Position numbers and translations under genes: made by a program. Under the pieces are notes generated by a model. It did not search any database, was not told the DNA's origin, and saw nothing but the letters and a program-made list of their open reading frames with translations. A stretch of DNA of 64,000 nucleotides from Miscanthus floridulus (Eukaryota; Streptophyta; Magnoliopsida; Poales; Poaceae), in contig NC_089591.1 in NCBI RefSeq assembly GCF_019320115.1, positions 55,738,078 to 55,802,077 on the forward strand, read 5' to 3'. This document shows positions 22,547 to 37,727 of this stretch, in pieces. The number at the start of each line of letters is the position of its first letter. Within the stretch, counting starts at the first letter, position 1.

Positions 22547-23620
22547 GTTCGTTTTGTCAGGAAAAGATGAACTTGCTTACCCTGGTTCTTTCATGTGGTG
22601 CATCTTATCTCCCACAGAGTTTGGATTCGTTTTATCAGGACAAGATGAACTTGATTTCGTTTTGCGTAGGATGATTTCCTATGAGAGTAGCTTGTCGTTC
22701 TAGGCACTGACGATGGAGTTTTTGCCTGTGAGCCATATGTTTAGGTTATCACAGCAATATTCATGTTTTCTACGGTCTGGAGGATGCTTAATGTCCTAGT
22801 GCTGTTTTTTGAATGGATATTGCGATCAGAACTTCTATATGCATTTTGTGTGTCTTTGATCTTTCATGCCTGGATTTAAGCTTGCGTATGTATTTGCTCT
22901 GCCTTAAGATTGAATGTTCCACCTACATCAGATTACAATGCCTTACAATGTGCTTATTATTGCATATTTGTTTCAAGTTTTGTTCTTGAAAGCTTGATTG
23001 GAACTGCGAGTGCACCTTAGGCACTCTAGATTACTGTGATCTGGTACTACCATGGAGTTTGTAGGATCACTAGATCAAGCCAGCAAGTATAGAAGTAGGA
23101 TCCGATGCTGAAAACCCCTGTTTGTACAATTGTGCCCATTGCATTCGCCGGCCTAGTCACCTTGAGGGATTGAGATTCTAAGGTCAAGCTGAACCCGCAG
23201 TCACTCATATTGCAATTTAGTGCGCCCTAAGCTTGCCTGTCGAGCTCTGGCCTCTGGGAAGCTCCTCCCGTCGCTCGCGCGGTGGAAGTGGAACTGTACC
23301 AGGGTTCTGCGTGAGCTGAACCGCGCGCCCCGACGCTGCACCTAGCGATGGGGCTGTCGCTCTTCATGACTTCATCTTCATAGCTGTGCTGGGTCAGTGG
23401 GTTTTCGTACACAATGCTAAATCTGCGCTTCGCCGGGTCTGATCTCCGGCCACCTGAGCTGTCTGTCTCCAATCTCCAGGTAGGTGAGGCTGCGTTTACC
23501 GCCGTCCTCGCTCGTTGAACCCCAGAAGGCAGAGGACGACGTGCCGCGCCCTTGCTATCCTCAAAGTGCCCGCGGGCGCGCAACCGAACCGATGCGACCG
23601 TTCGCCCGTTTCAAATCTAA
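22547..23620. other. PP2C 3' region and intergenic
   Basis: Just after the stop, two similar stretches (about 22546-22590 and 22620-22665, sharing TTCGTTTT and CAGGA.AAGATGAACTTG) form a local duplication in the 3' UTR. Beyond 23200 the sequence is GC-rich without a recognisable frame. Confidence 0.45.
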
Positions 23621-23770
23621 GTGGGCCGGTCCATATACAGCCCATCCAGCAGACGGTACCACGATCCGGCGCGCATTCGTCGTTCAGCCCACTAGGCCCA
23701 CCTATCCCATGGGAGTGAGTCACTCGGGTCCATTCTATAAAACCTCTGCCCGGGGGCTAGGGTTTCCTCC
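23621..23770 (+). promoter_or_regulatory. RPL23A promoter: site II, TATA and telo-box motifs
   Basis: GTGGGCCGG at about 23620, AGGCCCACC at about 23693, TCTATAAAACC near 23733 and CTAGGGTTTC near 23757. Site II (TGGGCC/T) plus telo box (AAACCCTA or its reverse) is the known signature of plant ribosomal-protein and other growth-linked promoters. Confidence 0.7.
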
Positions 23771-24747
23771 CAGCCGTCATCGCTTCCCGTCCGCCTCAGC
23801 CCGCCGCCAGGAGAGGTAAGGTAAGCCATCCACCGCCGCCGCCGCCGCCGCCCTCCTCCCGCCCCATCTCTCACCGGTCCGGCCGTCGTGCTCTTAGCCT
23901 TCCGAATCGGATGCACTTGTTTGTTGGGAAGCCGGCTCGGTCGGTTCGTGGAAGAGCCCGGATCTGCTCTGTACGCACTTGTTATCGAGAGGTCTTTCGG
24001 CGGGAGTTGTCTCGCGAGGTGTAGCTCGCGAGTCAAGGTCTCTTCGCCTTGTAGATTTACAGCCTGTTTGGATTGAAGTATGATTGCATTCGGAATCAGT
24101 TGATTCGTCATGGGTCCATGCCCCGGAGAATGGCGTCGTCCGACGTTTTTTGCGGAACCAACCGGTCCTTCGAAATGCGCTTGCGGATAATACCAAGAAG
24201 ATTGGCTTCGTGACGCACCGGTTGAGTCCATGATGTAAACCAAACAAAGGGGCTAGGTTGGGAGCTAGGTTCGGATCATTCCTCATGGGTCGGTCCGTCC
24301 ATCCAAACGCATCATTAGTGTATCTGCTCGTTTAGGTAGCTTTTGCTGTTATTAATCGTGAGAGGGTTATGTGAGCAGTCTCTTTGAGCTTAGTACGCTG
24401 ATCCCATCGGTGTAATGATATGTAGTGATGCTGTCTATGTTTCTAATATTCTTGCCATGGTTGATTTGGGCATGATGTTGATTTAGTAATGGTGTTTCTA
24501 TGATTCTGTTTTTGGTGCTAACTTTCAGTTAATGCTAGACTGAGAACTGGGCTTTCGGTTAACTCTAAACTGAGAACTGTTGCTAATCAGTAGCAATTCA
24601 TGTAGATGACAAAATCCTTCTATGGTTCACTACACTTTTCATGATTGTGTCTTCTCCTTTGCTTCTATACCCATCTGACATAATGGTCTTTCTTTCTCTG
24701 TTTCCTTTCTCTGTTTCCAGGTCACGAGAGAGTTTCAAGAGGCTGAA
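23760..24747 (+). other. RPL23A untranslated exon and leader intron, with a MITE-like insert
   Basis: A leader exon ends near 23816 (GAGAG/GTAAGG), followed by a (CCG)n run at about 23830. The intron ends CTGTTTCCAG at 24720, and the exon continues to the ATG at 24748. Between about 24061 and 24312 the intron has inverted ends (GCCTGTTTGGAT; ATCCAAACG), suggesting a MITE. Confidence 0.55.
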
Positions 24748-25700
<953 letters not shown>

Positions 25701-26500
25701 ATTACTGTATTAGGCATCTGTGTCCTAGTTCCATGTGAAACCAGAGTTTTTGTAGCTATGGCTCAGTGGCTCCATTACCATGTCTTGATGCAGACTTATG
25801 AATTTGATATCATCCAAGTGACCGGTTGAGCTAGTTTGAGCTCTGCACTTCATTATACTTGGATTCCATCTGTTTTTGTCACCAGTTATATTGTTTGTCA
25901 TATTGGGTTGGTCTTTGCAACTAAACCTTGCTCTTGAGTCTTGAATCTGAGCCTCCGACCAAAAAAGCTGTTTTGAGCATAATGGCATATGTTGTTGGAA
26001 CCTGCGATGACCACAATGTTTGCCATAAGTTAGTCCATAGGATTAAAATATTTGCTAAGCTGGAACATTGTGAGACTAGTTCCTAGGGTAATCCATAGGT
26101 ATTCTCGTTTCTCTCTCTCTCTTTCTTAGTTTTGCACAGGATTGTAAAGAGAAAAAAAATTATCTCATATAGGACCCACCTTATGGACTAATGGTTGGCT
26201 GAAACATTGTGGAGACAACAGTAGGTATAGTTTCGTGTGCAAATTGAAACAGGCAGTGTCAACGCTAGCCACACGGTCACGTTCTCACCGCTTCTCGCGC
26301 GTCACACTAGCACAGCCAGGACCAGGAACTACGCGACGCTCCCGGACTTGTTGGTCCTGGGCCGTGAAGGCGGATATCAGGTCTGGATAGGGATGTTATT
26401 TTGCAAATAATTGACGTTTATATGAATTCCGTTTTAGTTTTTATTGTATTTCCAGTTACAGATGAGATGAGACAACTTCGATGCTGTTTATAATTGAAAG
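25701..26500. other. Intergenic
   Basis: RPL23A 3' UTR and spacer. A short CT repeat lies at 26113-26123. No coding feature. Confidence 0.4.
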
Positions 26501-26518
26501 AAGGGGGAAATATTGTCA

Positions 26519-26552
26519 TTGGGCTTTGGGCCCAAATACGCTGGGCTAGGCC
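26519..26552 (+). promoter_or_regulatory. Site II-like motifs upstream of the I29 gene
   Basis: TGGGCTTTGGGCCCAAAT and GCTGGGCTAGGCC lie about 170 bases before the ATG. TGGGCC/T repeats are frequent in promoters of plant genes for ribosomal and organellar proteins. Confidence 0.5.
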
Positions 26553-26723
26553 AGCCTCGGCTGTCGGCTCTACCGTTTTACACCAACCCACTCCTAGATC
26601 CCTACCTAATTGTAGACGGATTTTGATAAAACTGCGGAGGATACAATACAAATAACCGAGCTAATCCCTTTTCTTATCCTCAGATCTGCAGCAACCAAAG
26701 CACCCGCTTTATCTCTCGCCGCC

Positions 26724-27526
26724 ATGTCGACAATGGCGACTCTCCTGCGGGCTGTCTGTAAAGCGTCGCTCGCGTCTCGCGCCGCTGCGATGGCATCCCG
26801 CTCAGCGCGTGCGGCCGGCGTAGCCGCAGCCGCCAGCTTAGGCTCAGGGGTCTTATGTCCCCTCAAGAGCTGCCCTGCTCGCGGCGGCGATGTCTCCACG
26901 ACCACGAGGCCTCCCGGCCCCTTCCCTTCCATCGCCGATTACCCGCACTTGCCAGGTAAACCGATCCCACCCTCTTCCTGTTGCAGGGGTCCAGTATTCG
27001 TTAGATAGGGAGGGCTACGAATCCATCCATCTCATAAATTATTTGTGCTCGCGCGAGAAGCCAAATTGCATGCTAGTCGCTGTGCGTTCTTGACACTACT
27101 AATTCTCATAAAACTGTCATAGATCATGCTAAAACTCCGACAGACAAGGACATGAAGTCGGATGAAGCTGTATGGGCCTTATATGAGCGCTGGTGCAAGG
27201 TTTTCAAGAAGCAACGCGACCATGCCGAGATGGCTCGCCGGTTCAAAATATTCAAATGTTATGCAGAGTATGTGCACGACTGGAACACTTACGTTCCTGA
27301 AGATCCAGAGGAAGCAGCCATTCACCTTCAGAAAAGAAGAGAGGCCAAATTACTTCTTTCAAAAGGTGAAGACGTCTCACACTTTGATGAGTGGCATGTG
27401 CCATATCAATTAGGTCTACTCGCCGACGGGGGCGATCCATTTCTTCGTGAATGCGATTATAACTTGTTGAAGCTAATCGAAGCGAGTGAAGCATGCAGTG
27501 CTGTCAAAGATGTCATAGTAGAGTAG
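26724..27526 (+). CDS. Inhibitor I29 (cathepsin propeptide-like) domain protein, no protease domain
   Basis: Two exons (26724-26955 and 27123-27526, GT-AG) encode 211 aa. The N-terminal 50 or so residues are rich in Ala, Arg and Ser and poor in acids (MSTMATLLRAVCKASLASRA...), like a mitochondrial or plastid targeting peptide. Residues from about 90 carry ALYERWCKVFKKQRDHAEMA followed by RRFKIFK and a VHDWN, the pattern of the I29 propeptide that folds over papain-type proteases. The C-terminal part (PYQLGLLADGGDPFLRECDY) has no Cys/His/Asn catalytic sites, so it is a stand-alone inhibitor-like protein and not a truncated protease by frame damage. The gene looks intact, with a start context of GCCGCCATGT. 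The function and the target protease are unknown, and targeting is a prediction from composition. Confidence 0.8.
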
Positions 27527-29791
<2,265 letters not shown>

Positions 29792-29902
29792 GTACTTATA
29801 GCTGGCCAGCCAATTTGATCATAGGGAAATGAATTCTGGAATATGATGCCTGCCTGTATTTCTAATGTGATTATAGTCTACTCTCATTCTAATGTGATTA
29901 AG

Positions 29903-32304
29903 AAGGCTGAAGTGCCTTGGTCAGCCCAAAGAGGCAATCTCTCAGAGAAAGAAAGAGTCTTGAAAACGGTGAAAGGGTAATATAATGATTTTGCCTTCTT
30001 AATTGGTTATTTAAGTGTGTTGTTTGTCTTATTTATAGATTTATAGAATAAAACTTCCCCAGTTCCTTGTTTCTCCATATTTTTTGTTTAATTGCTCTTT
30101 AATTATGCAGTATACTGAACAAACTTACACCAGAGAAATTCGATCTTCTCAAGGGTCAACTGATGGAAGCTGGAATTACTACTGCTGATATTTTGAAGGT
30201 TTGTTTTATTTACCACCATCTGTTTACAGCCTTTTGTTTTCTGACATCTTCCCTATTGCTTTTGATCAGGATGTTATATCTCTCATATTTGAGAAGGCAG
30301 TTTTTGAGCCCACCTTCTGTCCGATGTATGCTCAACTTTGTTCTGATCTCAATGAAAAGCTCCCTACATTCCCTCCTGAAGAGCCAGGTGGCAAAGAGAC
30401 CACATTCAAGCGTGTGCTATTGAACAATTGTCAGGAAGCCTTTGAAGGTGCTAGCAGCTTAAGAGCTGAGATTGCTAAATTAACTGGTCCTGACCAAGAG
30501 ATGGAGAGAAGGGACAAAGAACGGTTGGTCAAACTTAGAACACTTGGAAATATTCGGCTAATTGGTGAGCTACTCAAGCAAAAAAGGGTTCCTGAGAAGA
30601 TAGTTCATCACATTGTTATGGTACATACCAGGAACTAACAAAAGTACCTCTATTATCCAGTGAGAACTCTTCTGATCCATTCTTTGTATGCAGGAGCTAT
30701 TGGGGTCTGGGCCCGATAAGAAACCATGCCCTGAAGAGGAAGATGTCGAAGCTATCTGTCATTTCTTCAATACGATTGGTAAACAGCTTGATGAGAACCC
30801 AAAGTCTCGGTGGATTAATGATACCTACTTCATCCAGATGAAGGAGCTAACAATGAATCCCCAGCTCTCACCACGATTGAGGTTTATGGTTCGTGATGTG
30901 ATTGATCTCCGATCAAATAACTGGGTGCCTCGACGTGAGGAGGTAATTAAATCACTCTACTGTATATATATGATTTAACTACCTTACATTCCTCGGATTT
31001 GTAATGGCATTAATGCCTTGATCTCACATGTACTATGTGACTGAATGGCATGCTTAGAATCATTCTGTTACTTTGATATGCCAGCATGAATTTTACTGAA
31101 GTTAATGCTTGACTCTAGATTTTGGATGCATACAATGAATCTGTGATATTGATGCATCACTTAGAACATTCTTGGTATCGTATATCATACATAGGTCACA
31201 GAACATAGCCACACTTTCAGTTCCTTGTAAAATTGTTCTGATATCTATGCTGTTTGTGACTTTCAGATTAAGGCCAAGACAATCAGTGAAATTCACTCTG
31301 AGGCAGAAAAGAATCTTGGATTACGACCTGGAGCAGCATCTGTCATTAGGAATGGCCGTAGCTCACCAGGAGGGCCTCTTTCACCTGGAGGTGGGTATCC
31401 AATGAATCGCCCAGGAACTGGAGGCATGATGCCTGGAATGCCTGGTTCAAGAAAGATGCCTGGAATGCCTGGGTTGGACAATGATAACTGGGAAGTTCCC
31501 TGTTCTAGATCAATGCCATGAGGTGACTCGATTCGCAACCAGGGGCCGTTGCTTAATAAGCCATCAACAGTTCAAAAGGCATCATCTATTAACACGAGGC
31601 TTCTTCCTCAAGGCAGTGGCGCAGCACTAATCGGCAAGAGTGCACTTTTGGGAACTGGTGTTCCACCATCTCGTCCTCTCGGCTTTACTCCTGGGCCAGC
31701 ACCAGCTCAAACCACACCATCACCAAAACCATTAAGTGCAGCACCAGCTGTTGCCCCTGCTCCTGAGAAACCAGCCAGTGCTCCCAAGGGGAACTCTGCT
31801 GAGCTTCAGAAGAAAACAATAGCTCTTCTTGAGGAGTATTTCGGCATACGTATTTTAGATGAAGCACAGCAATGTATCGAGGAGTTGCAGAGTCCTGGTT
31901 ACTACCCAGAAATTGTTAAAGAAGCTGTCAATCTTACTCTAGATAAAGGCACCAATTTTGTTGATCCTCTCGTTAGGCTACTCGAGCATCTGTACACGAA
32001 GAAAATTTTCAAGACTCAAGACCTGGAAGCCGGTTGCTTGTTATACAGTGCTCTGCTGGATGACATTGGCATTGACCTTCCTAAAGCTCCAACACAATTT
32101 GGTGAGATTATTGCTCGCCTGACTTTGTTGGGTGCCTTGAGATTTGAAGCTGTGGAGGAGATTCTAAAGAAAATGGAGAATACATTCTACCGCAAGGCAG
32201 TTTTTAATGCTGTAATGAAAACTTTGGAAGCAAACCCATCAGGTCAGGCTATCTTAGGCTCACAGGCTGCTGTAATAGACCCTTGCAATAGCCTTTTGAA
32301 ATAA
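29903..32304 (+). pseudogene. eIFiso4G, 5'-truncated, one in-frame TGA
   Basis: Scaffold subunit of the plant cap-binding complex eIFiso4F. Exons: 29903-29976, 30111-30198, 30270-30620, 30694-30942, 31267-32304 (600 codons including the stop, phases consistent). It starts at [19 protein letters not shown]. The MIF4G domain ([17 protein letters not shown] to [20 protein letters not shown]) binds eIF4A. A Gly/Pro/Met-rich linker (PGGPLSPGG, MMPGMPGS) and the MA3 domain (KKTIALLEEYFGIRILDEA to the end DPCNSLLK) follow. The N-terminal part with the eIF4E-binding site is absent and ELP3 exons stand in its place. TGA at 31519-31521 replaces a CGA in the conserved SRSMPRGD. The 756 bases after the frame resumes at 31549 are fully open. 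The TGA splits MIF4G from MA3, so this is probably a pseudogene, though a MIF4G-only product is possible. Confidence 0.9.
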
Positions 32305-33702
32305 TCATCCTAGCAGCTTTGGCCTATCAACTTTTTCAGATGCTGTATCTTGCGAAAGCTAGCGTCGTGTGTTCTCTATTGTTTAGGTGTCCAAGGAACT
32401 CAGTACCAAAGATGTGAGGAACAGCCAGTTTTGAGCTGTATAATTTTGCGAGATCAGATGAGTGTTGATTATTATTGTTTCGACCAGGAAGGAAAGAAAG
32501 AAGCCATGGATTTTGCTCTTGGGCGATCATCTTCATTTGCTGGAGCCCCAGATGAACAAGGCTAAACGTGTTGTTTTTGTGTCCACCAAAAATGTTGTTA
32601 GTTCTTTTTCTGTGACTACACATTTTGCAACATTGTACTATGGTTTTGGAATGTTTTATCGGTTACAATATATTGTGTTATTTAGGAGTCATGACTCGAT
32701 CTTCCTAGGTCCTGGTTTACCCTGTTGCTGCCGTGATGTTGTTGTGGTGATGCATGTGGTTCTTCCTTTGGGCTTTGGATTTCCATGCTGTTTAACTGAA
32801 GATTTGTGATGGCTATTTTCCATTGTTTGTCACGCTAGTTTAGTTAAGGCACAAGGCAGCACGGCAGCGGCACCACATTGATAGCGTGCGTCCAGTTGCA
32901 CCGCGTCGTTGCCTCCACGTCAAGCGCTAGATCCAATTCCAACACAAATCACAGTGTAAAGCTGAGGAGCGAATCGCTTTGTGTGCGCATTTGTTGTGTT
33001 GTATGTCACTGGAGCGTTCGTGCGTGTGTGGGTCATGTCAAAACTCGAAACGACACTGGTGACGGTCATCACAAAGAAAGGCACAGGTTCGGTTCTCCCT
33101 ACCGTCGCCGGCCAGGCGGGCACATACACAGCACTTGGACGCTCCGAATGTACTAGGCCAGAATGATGCTACTACACTACTAACGCCAACAAAGTAGTAA
33201 TCAAAGCGGCATCGAACTGGATCGACCGGCTGATGAAGCCGGTAGCAGCCACCGACCAAATGAATGATGGTGGACAGGCACCAAGACCGCCAATTCAGAT
33301 TCTCATTGCAGTTGCTCCAGAGGGAAACAAACATATATGTGATTAGCACCAAAAATGCCCTGTAAGAGTATTAATGTGGTCATCACGCGAGACAACATAT
33401 GTGCTTAGCACAGCACCGCTTGGTCCAGAAGGAGACAAGAGACAACGGCCAGAAGTGAAAAGTTCCTATCAGACGCCGCTCCAGAGGGAGACAACTAGAG
33501 AAGTGAAATACTACACTTTATTTACGTTACTACTTGCGACATAGCATTGGCAATTGATCTCCCATCAGTTCACCCTGGCCCATACTCTACACTCCGATTT
33601 TAACTGTAAGGAAATAAACTGTGGAAGAATAAACATGCTTCTGTACTTTCGCAGGCTAGTCAGATATCAAGGCCCTGAAAGTAAACAAAAGAAGAAAACA
33701 AT
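32305..33702. other. eIFiso4G 3' region and intergenic
   Basis: About the first 500 bases look like a 3' UTR. 32900-33500 is more complex but shows no gene. Two similar sentences, CCAGAGGGAAACAAACATATAT-like (33315) and CCAGAGGGAGACAACTAGAG (33482), suggest a diverged local repeat. Confidence 0.4.
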
Positions 33703-33772
33703 TTAAGGAATGAAGAAATACGAAGGCACCTCAAAAATAAAAAGAAAATTGAACCCAGTTACTTTCAGCATA
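33703..33772 (-). pseudogene. End of the unrecognised gene split by Sirevirus B
   Basis: On the minus strand the frame of 45960-45777 continues here after removal of the LTR element and one TSD copy (…ERLET, then MLKVTGFNFLFIFEVPSYFF) to a TAA at 33703-33705. A GT inside GAGGTGCC could instead be a donor, so the true gene end is uncertain. Confidence 0.5.
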
Positions 33773-33777
33773 GTTTC

Positions 33778-35236
33778 TGAAAGCATCTAGGCTCCTAGTT
33801 GGGTTTCGGTGATTAATGACAATACAAGATTACTATGACTAACGTGTATTTTGCAGAGGCAATTAAGTTATGTCATGGTAATGGAGATCGATTGGGCAAT
33901 CGAGGTGGTCATGCCCCTACGATGGAAATCGTTTCGGTTTTCAAAGGATGGACGACAAGGTTAAGGATGGACTAGTTTTAAGTGTCGATTGAAGTTGGAG
34001 AGACACTTAGAGTAGTTTAGGACTTTGTTTTTTCCTTTGGCCGTACTATTAAAGGGGTATGGACGGATAGCTTGACCTAGGTGAGTCTAGTGAGTTAGGT
34101 GTGGTGCACACTTGTTAAAACTAGCACTAGGTAGCTCCAAAATAGCCCTTAGATCCAATGGAGTAAACTTCATTCACATATGATCGAGAGTTGGAAGTGA
34201 ATGCAGGGTCAAATACTGATCGGACGCTGGCTCCGATGTGACCGGACGCTGGCTCAGGGTCCGGTCAGTTCATTTGACCAAGGTGATTGCGTCTGGTTTG
34301 ACCGGACGCTGAGAGGTCAAGTGACCGGACGCTGAGAGGCAGCGTTCGGTCGACTCCAGTAAGGTTCCAGAGAGGAAAAATCGTGACTGGATGCGTCCGG
34401 TCACACTGTAAACACTGGAGTTCGGGGTATACTGACCGGAGCATCCGATCAACATGACCAGAGCGTTCGGTCACCCCGCAGAGGCACATAACGGTTCGTT
34501 TTTCAGCTCATGTTATAAATAGAGCCTTCACTCATGTGTGAGGGTACTTTTGCTCATTCCAACAGCTGAGAAACACCTTAGAGAGTGCCAAGAAGAGCAA
34601 GGTCCTAGTGAGGTGATTGAGATTTGAGAATCCCAAAGAGAGCCCTCATTAGTGAAGATCAAGAGTAGTAAAGTGTGCATCCACCTTCTTATTAGGCTTG
34701 TCGTGGTCAAGTGAGAGTTCGTGCTTGTTACTCTTGGTGATCGCCATCACCTAGACGGTTTGGTGGTGATTGGGAGCTTAGTGATCATCTGGAGAGCTTG
34801 TGGATGACCCAACTCATATTGTGAGCGGTTGTGGATGATTCACCGCGACGGAGTGTCGAAGAATCAACCCGTAGAGAGCACTTGATCCTTGCGCGGATCA
34901 AGGGGGAGCTATACCCTTGCGCGGGTGCTCCAACGAGGACTAGTGAGGAGTGGCGACTCTCCGATACCTCGGTAAAACATCGCCGCATTTCCTCTCCTCT
35001 CTATTTACTTTGAGCATTTACTTTGAGTAATTCAATTCTTGTTCTTATATTCATAGAATTGCCATGCTAGAGTAGGATTGGAGCTTAAGTTGCAAGTCTT
35101 TTGTGCGTTAGTTCAATAGAAACACTTTCTAGGCACAAGGGGTTAATTGGGCTAACCGTAGGACTTAATTATTGCAAAGAAATTTAGAATTAGCCCAATT
35201 CACCCCCCCCCCCTCTTGGACATCTTGATCCTTTCA
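33778..35236 (+). repeat. 5' LTR of Sirevirus B
   Basis: TGAAAGCATCTAGG...CTTTCA. Contains the CCGGACGC-type array (34215-34475) and a C-run shortly before its end (about 35203). Very similar to 44294-45776. Confidence 0.93.
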
Positions 35237-35238
35237 AT

Positions 35239-35250
35239 TGGTATCAGAGA
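35239..35250 (+). promoter_or_regulatory. Primer binding site of Sirevirus B
   Basis: TGGTATCAGAGA two bases after the LTR matches the initiator-Met tRNA 3' end (usual form TGGTATCAGAGC). Confidence 0.85.
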
Positions 35251-35289
35251 CTCATGCTCACATTTTTAGGCTTAACCGCCTAGAGCAAG

Positions 35290-37713
35290 ATGTCTCATGG
35301 GGATGGACCTCCTCCTATATTTGAGGGAGATGATTTTCCTTATTGGAAAATTCGCATGGAGACGTATTTGGAAGCTCTAGATGTTAGCATTCTTAGAGCC
35401 GCCTCACAAGGCTTCCTAAAACCTTGGGATGCTACTTACCTATAAGGCGATAAGGTGAATTACGAGAAATAGAATGCAAAGGCTCGAAACACCATTTTTA
35501 GAGGCCTTTGCAAAGATGTGTTCAATTGGGTGAGGAACCACAAAGACGCCCATACACTATGGTCGGACGTTTGTGCGCTCCATGAGGGAACAAAGAGTGA
35601 GCGTGAAGAACACTATCATCTTGTCATGAAGAAGCTCAACTCTTTTGAAATGCTTTCTAAAGAATATGCTAATGAGATGTATTCACGTTTGAATGTTCTT
35701 GTAGAGGAAGTTAATGGGCTTGGACTCACTTAAATGCAACCATCCGATATTGTAAGAAAGATATTGAGTGTCCTCCTCATTGATAAATATGGGCATATTA
35801 TGACCATGCTACATCAAGGTGATCTTTCCACCGCTACACCGACATAAATATTAGGAAAGATCAATGCTCATGAGATGTACATACACATCACACCTCAAGA
35901 TGGCTCATCCTCTACAAAGAAGAAAGAAAAAGACTTAGCATTCAAAGCTAGCCAAGAGAAGGGCAAAGCAAGGCTTAAGTATGAGAGCTCAAGTGGTGAT
36001 GAAAGCCTTGCTCTCATGGTGAAGAAAACCGCCAAGATGCTAAAGAAGCTCAACAAGAGTGGCATCAGGTTTGATGGCAAGAAGAAGAAGTTCTTCACTA
36101 GCTCTAGAAGGAAGCCAATCTCTGAGATGGATTACTATAATTGTGGAGAACTTGGTCATCTACCTCACTAATGCATAAAGCCTAAGAAAGACAAGTTCAA
36201 GAACAAGAACAAGGGTAAGAAAGATGACTCAAGCAATGAAGATGAAGATAAGAAGAAAAAGAACTAAGCCATACAAGAAGAGAGATGTCAAGAAGGACTT
36301 CCACAAGAAAAAGAAGAGTGGAAAGGCTTACATCGTCGGTGATTGGCTCATGGACATTGATTCATCTAGTGGATCATCCGATGATGATAGTGACGATGAG
36401 AAGGTGGCCGCTATTGCTATTGATTCTTCATCATCTTCACCGCCACCACCGCCATCATCCTCTACACACCTATGCCTTATGGCCAAAGGTGAACAAAAAG
36501 TATCACATGATGATGATAGTAGTGGTGATGATCATGCTCATAATGATGATAGTGATAGTGATAGCGATGATGATGAATATGAGTCACCTACTTATAATGA
36601 TCTTGCTAAATTGCTAAAGAAATACACTAAGATCATTATAAAGACTAGAGCTAAAAATGAAAAGTTTGAGATTAAGAATGATTCTCTTTTAGCTAAATGT
36701 GACATAGCCAAAAAGGCTAGTGTTGAGCTTAGAGAAGCAAATGATGCTATGTCATCCAAACTCAAAGAGCTCAAATCTTCTAAGAAAGAGCTTAAAGATA
36801 AATACGATAACTTGAGTGGGTGCACAAAGAGCCCATCACTAGTCATAACAAGCTAAAAGATGAATATACTACTCTCAAGATTAATCATGACAATCTTGTT
36901 ATTGCTCAAGAATTTTTACCCAATGAGCCATATGATGCTACTAACGATGTTGTTAATATTGATATAACTACATCATGTGATGATTTAATTGATGAGAGCA
37001 TTGAGCAAGGATCTAGTGGCAAAGGCAAGCAAGTGGTTGAGTGCAATGACTATGATGAGTATGTCAAGCTCAAGCATGATAATGAAAAGCTCAAGAAAGA
37101 GTTTGAAGAGTTCAAAATTCACAACACCATTGTGCTAGAAACTCTTGATCATGATGGTGACTTGATTCTTGAGAATGAGAAGCTAAAAGAAGAAAACAAG
37201 AAACTCAAGGAAGAGAGAAATAATGTTGCACTCAAGGAAGATAAAAGTAGTGATGCACTCAAGGAAGAGAATAAGAAGCTCAAGTTAGAAAAAGAGCATC
37301 TCAAGATTGGATTGAGCAAGTTCACTAGATGCAAGTATCTCCAAAGTGAGCTCCTAATGAACACCATCATGAAGATGGATAGAAGTGGCATTGGGTACAT
37401 GGCAAATCAAGAGAAGAAGAAGGCTCAAGCTCAACAACAACAATCAAAGCCAAAGCCAAAGAGATGCTTTGAGTGTGGACAAGAAGGCCACTTTGCTCAT
37501 GAGTGCCAAACTCCACCACCACAACCCTTGCCCAAGCATGCTAGACCATTTGCCTTCAATGCTAACTACATGCTTAGAAAAGATTCTAGTGGAAAGATGA
37601 AAGTGATGTTCTTAGGACCTCCTAATAAGAATAGGCCTAAAAAAATTTGGGTTGCAAAGTCACTTGTTGAGAAGATGAAGGGTCCTCAACAAGTTTGGGT
37701 TCATAAAGCTTAA
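35290..37713 (+). pseudogene. Sirevirus B gag (two zinc knuckles, long acidic coiled-coil region)
   Basis: Starts ATGTCTCATGGG. Reading goes through frame 1 (35290-36171), frame 2 (36224-36856) and frame 1 again (36820-37713), with TAG/TAA breaks at about 35443, 35470, 35731 and 36170. It begins with IFEGDDFPYWKIRMETYLEA (UBN2-type gag). A first knuckle-like YYNCGELGHLPH (near 36133) has lost its first cysteine. A very Asp/Ser-rich stretch (36340-36590) and a Lys/Glu-rich coiled-coil run (37050-37310) follow. A second intact CCHC knuckle is CFECGQEGHFAHEC (37465-37506). Gag would form the particle and bind RNA. The long charged middle is typical of Sirevirus gag. Confidence 0.8.
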
Positions 37714-37727
37714 TCTCTTATGTGTAG

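Noticed and set aside
36340..36590. GATGATGAT-rich stretch as a microsatellite locus
   Set aside because: It encodes the Asp/Ser-rich part of Sirevirus gag and is explained by that.
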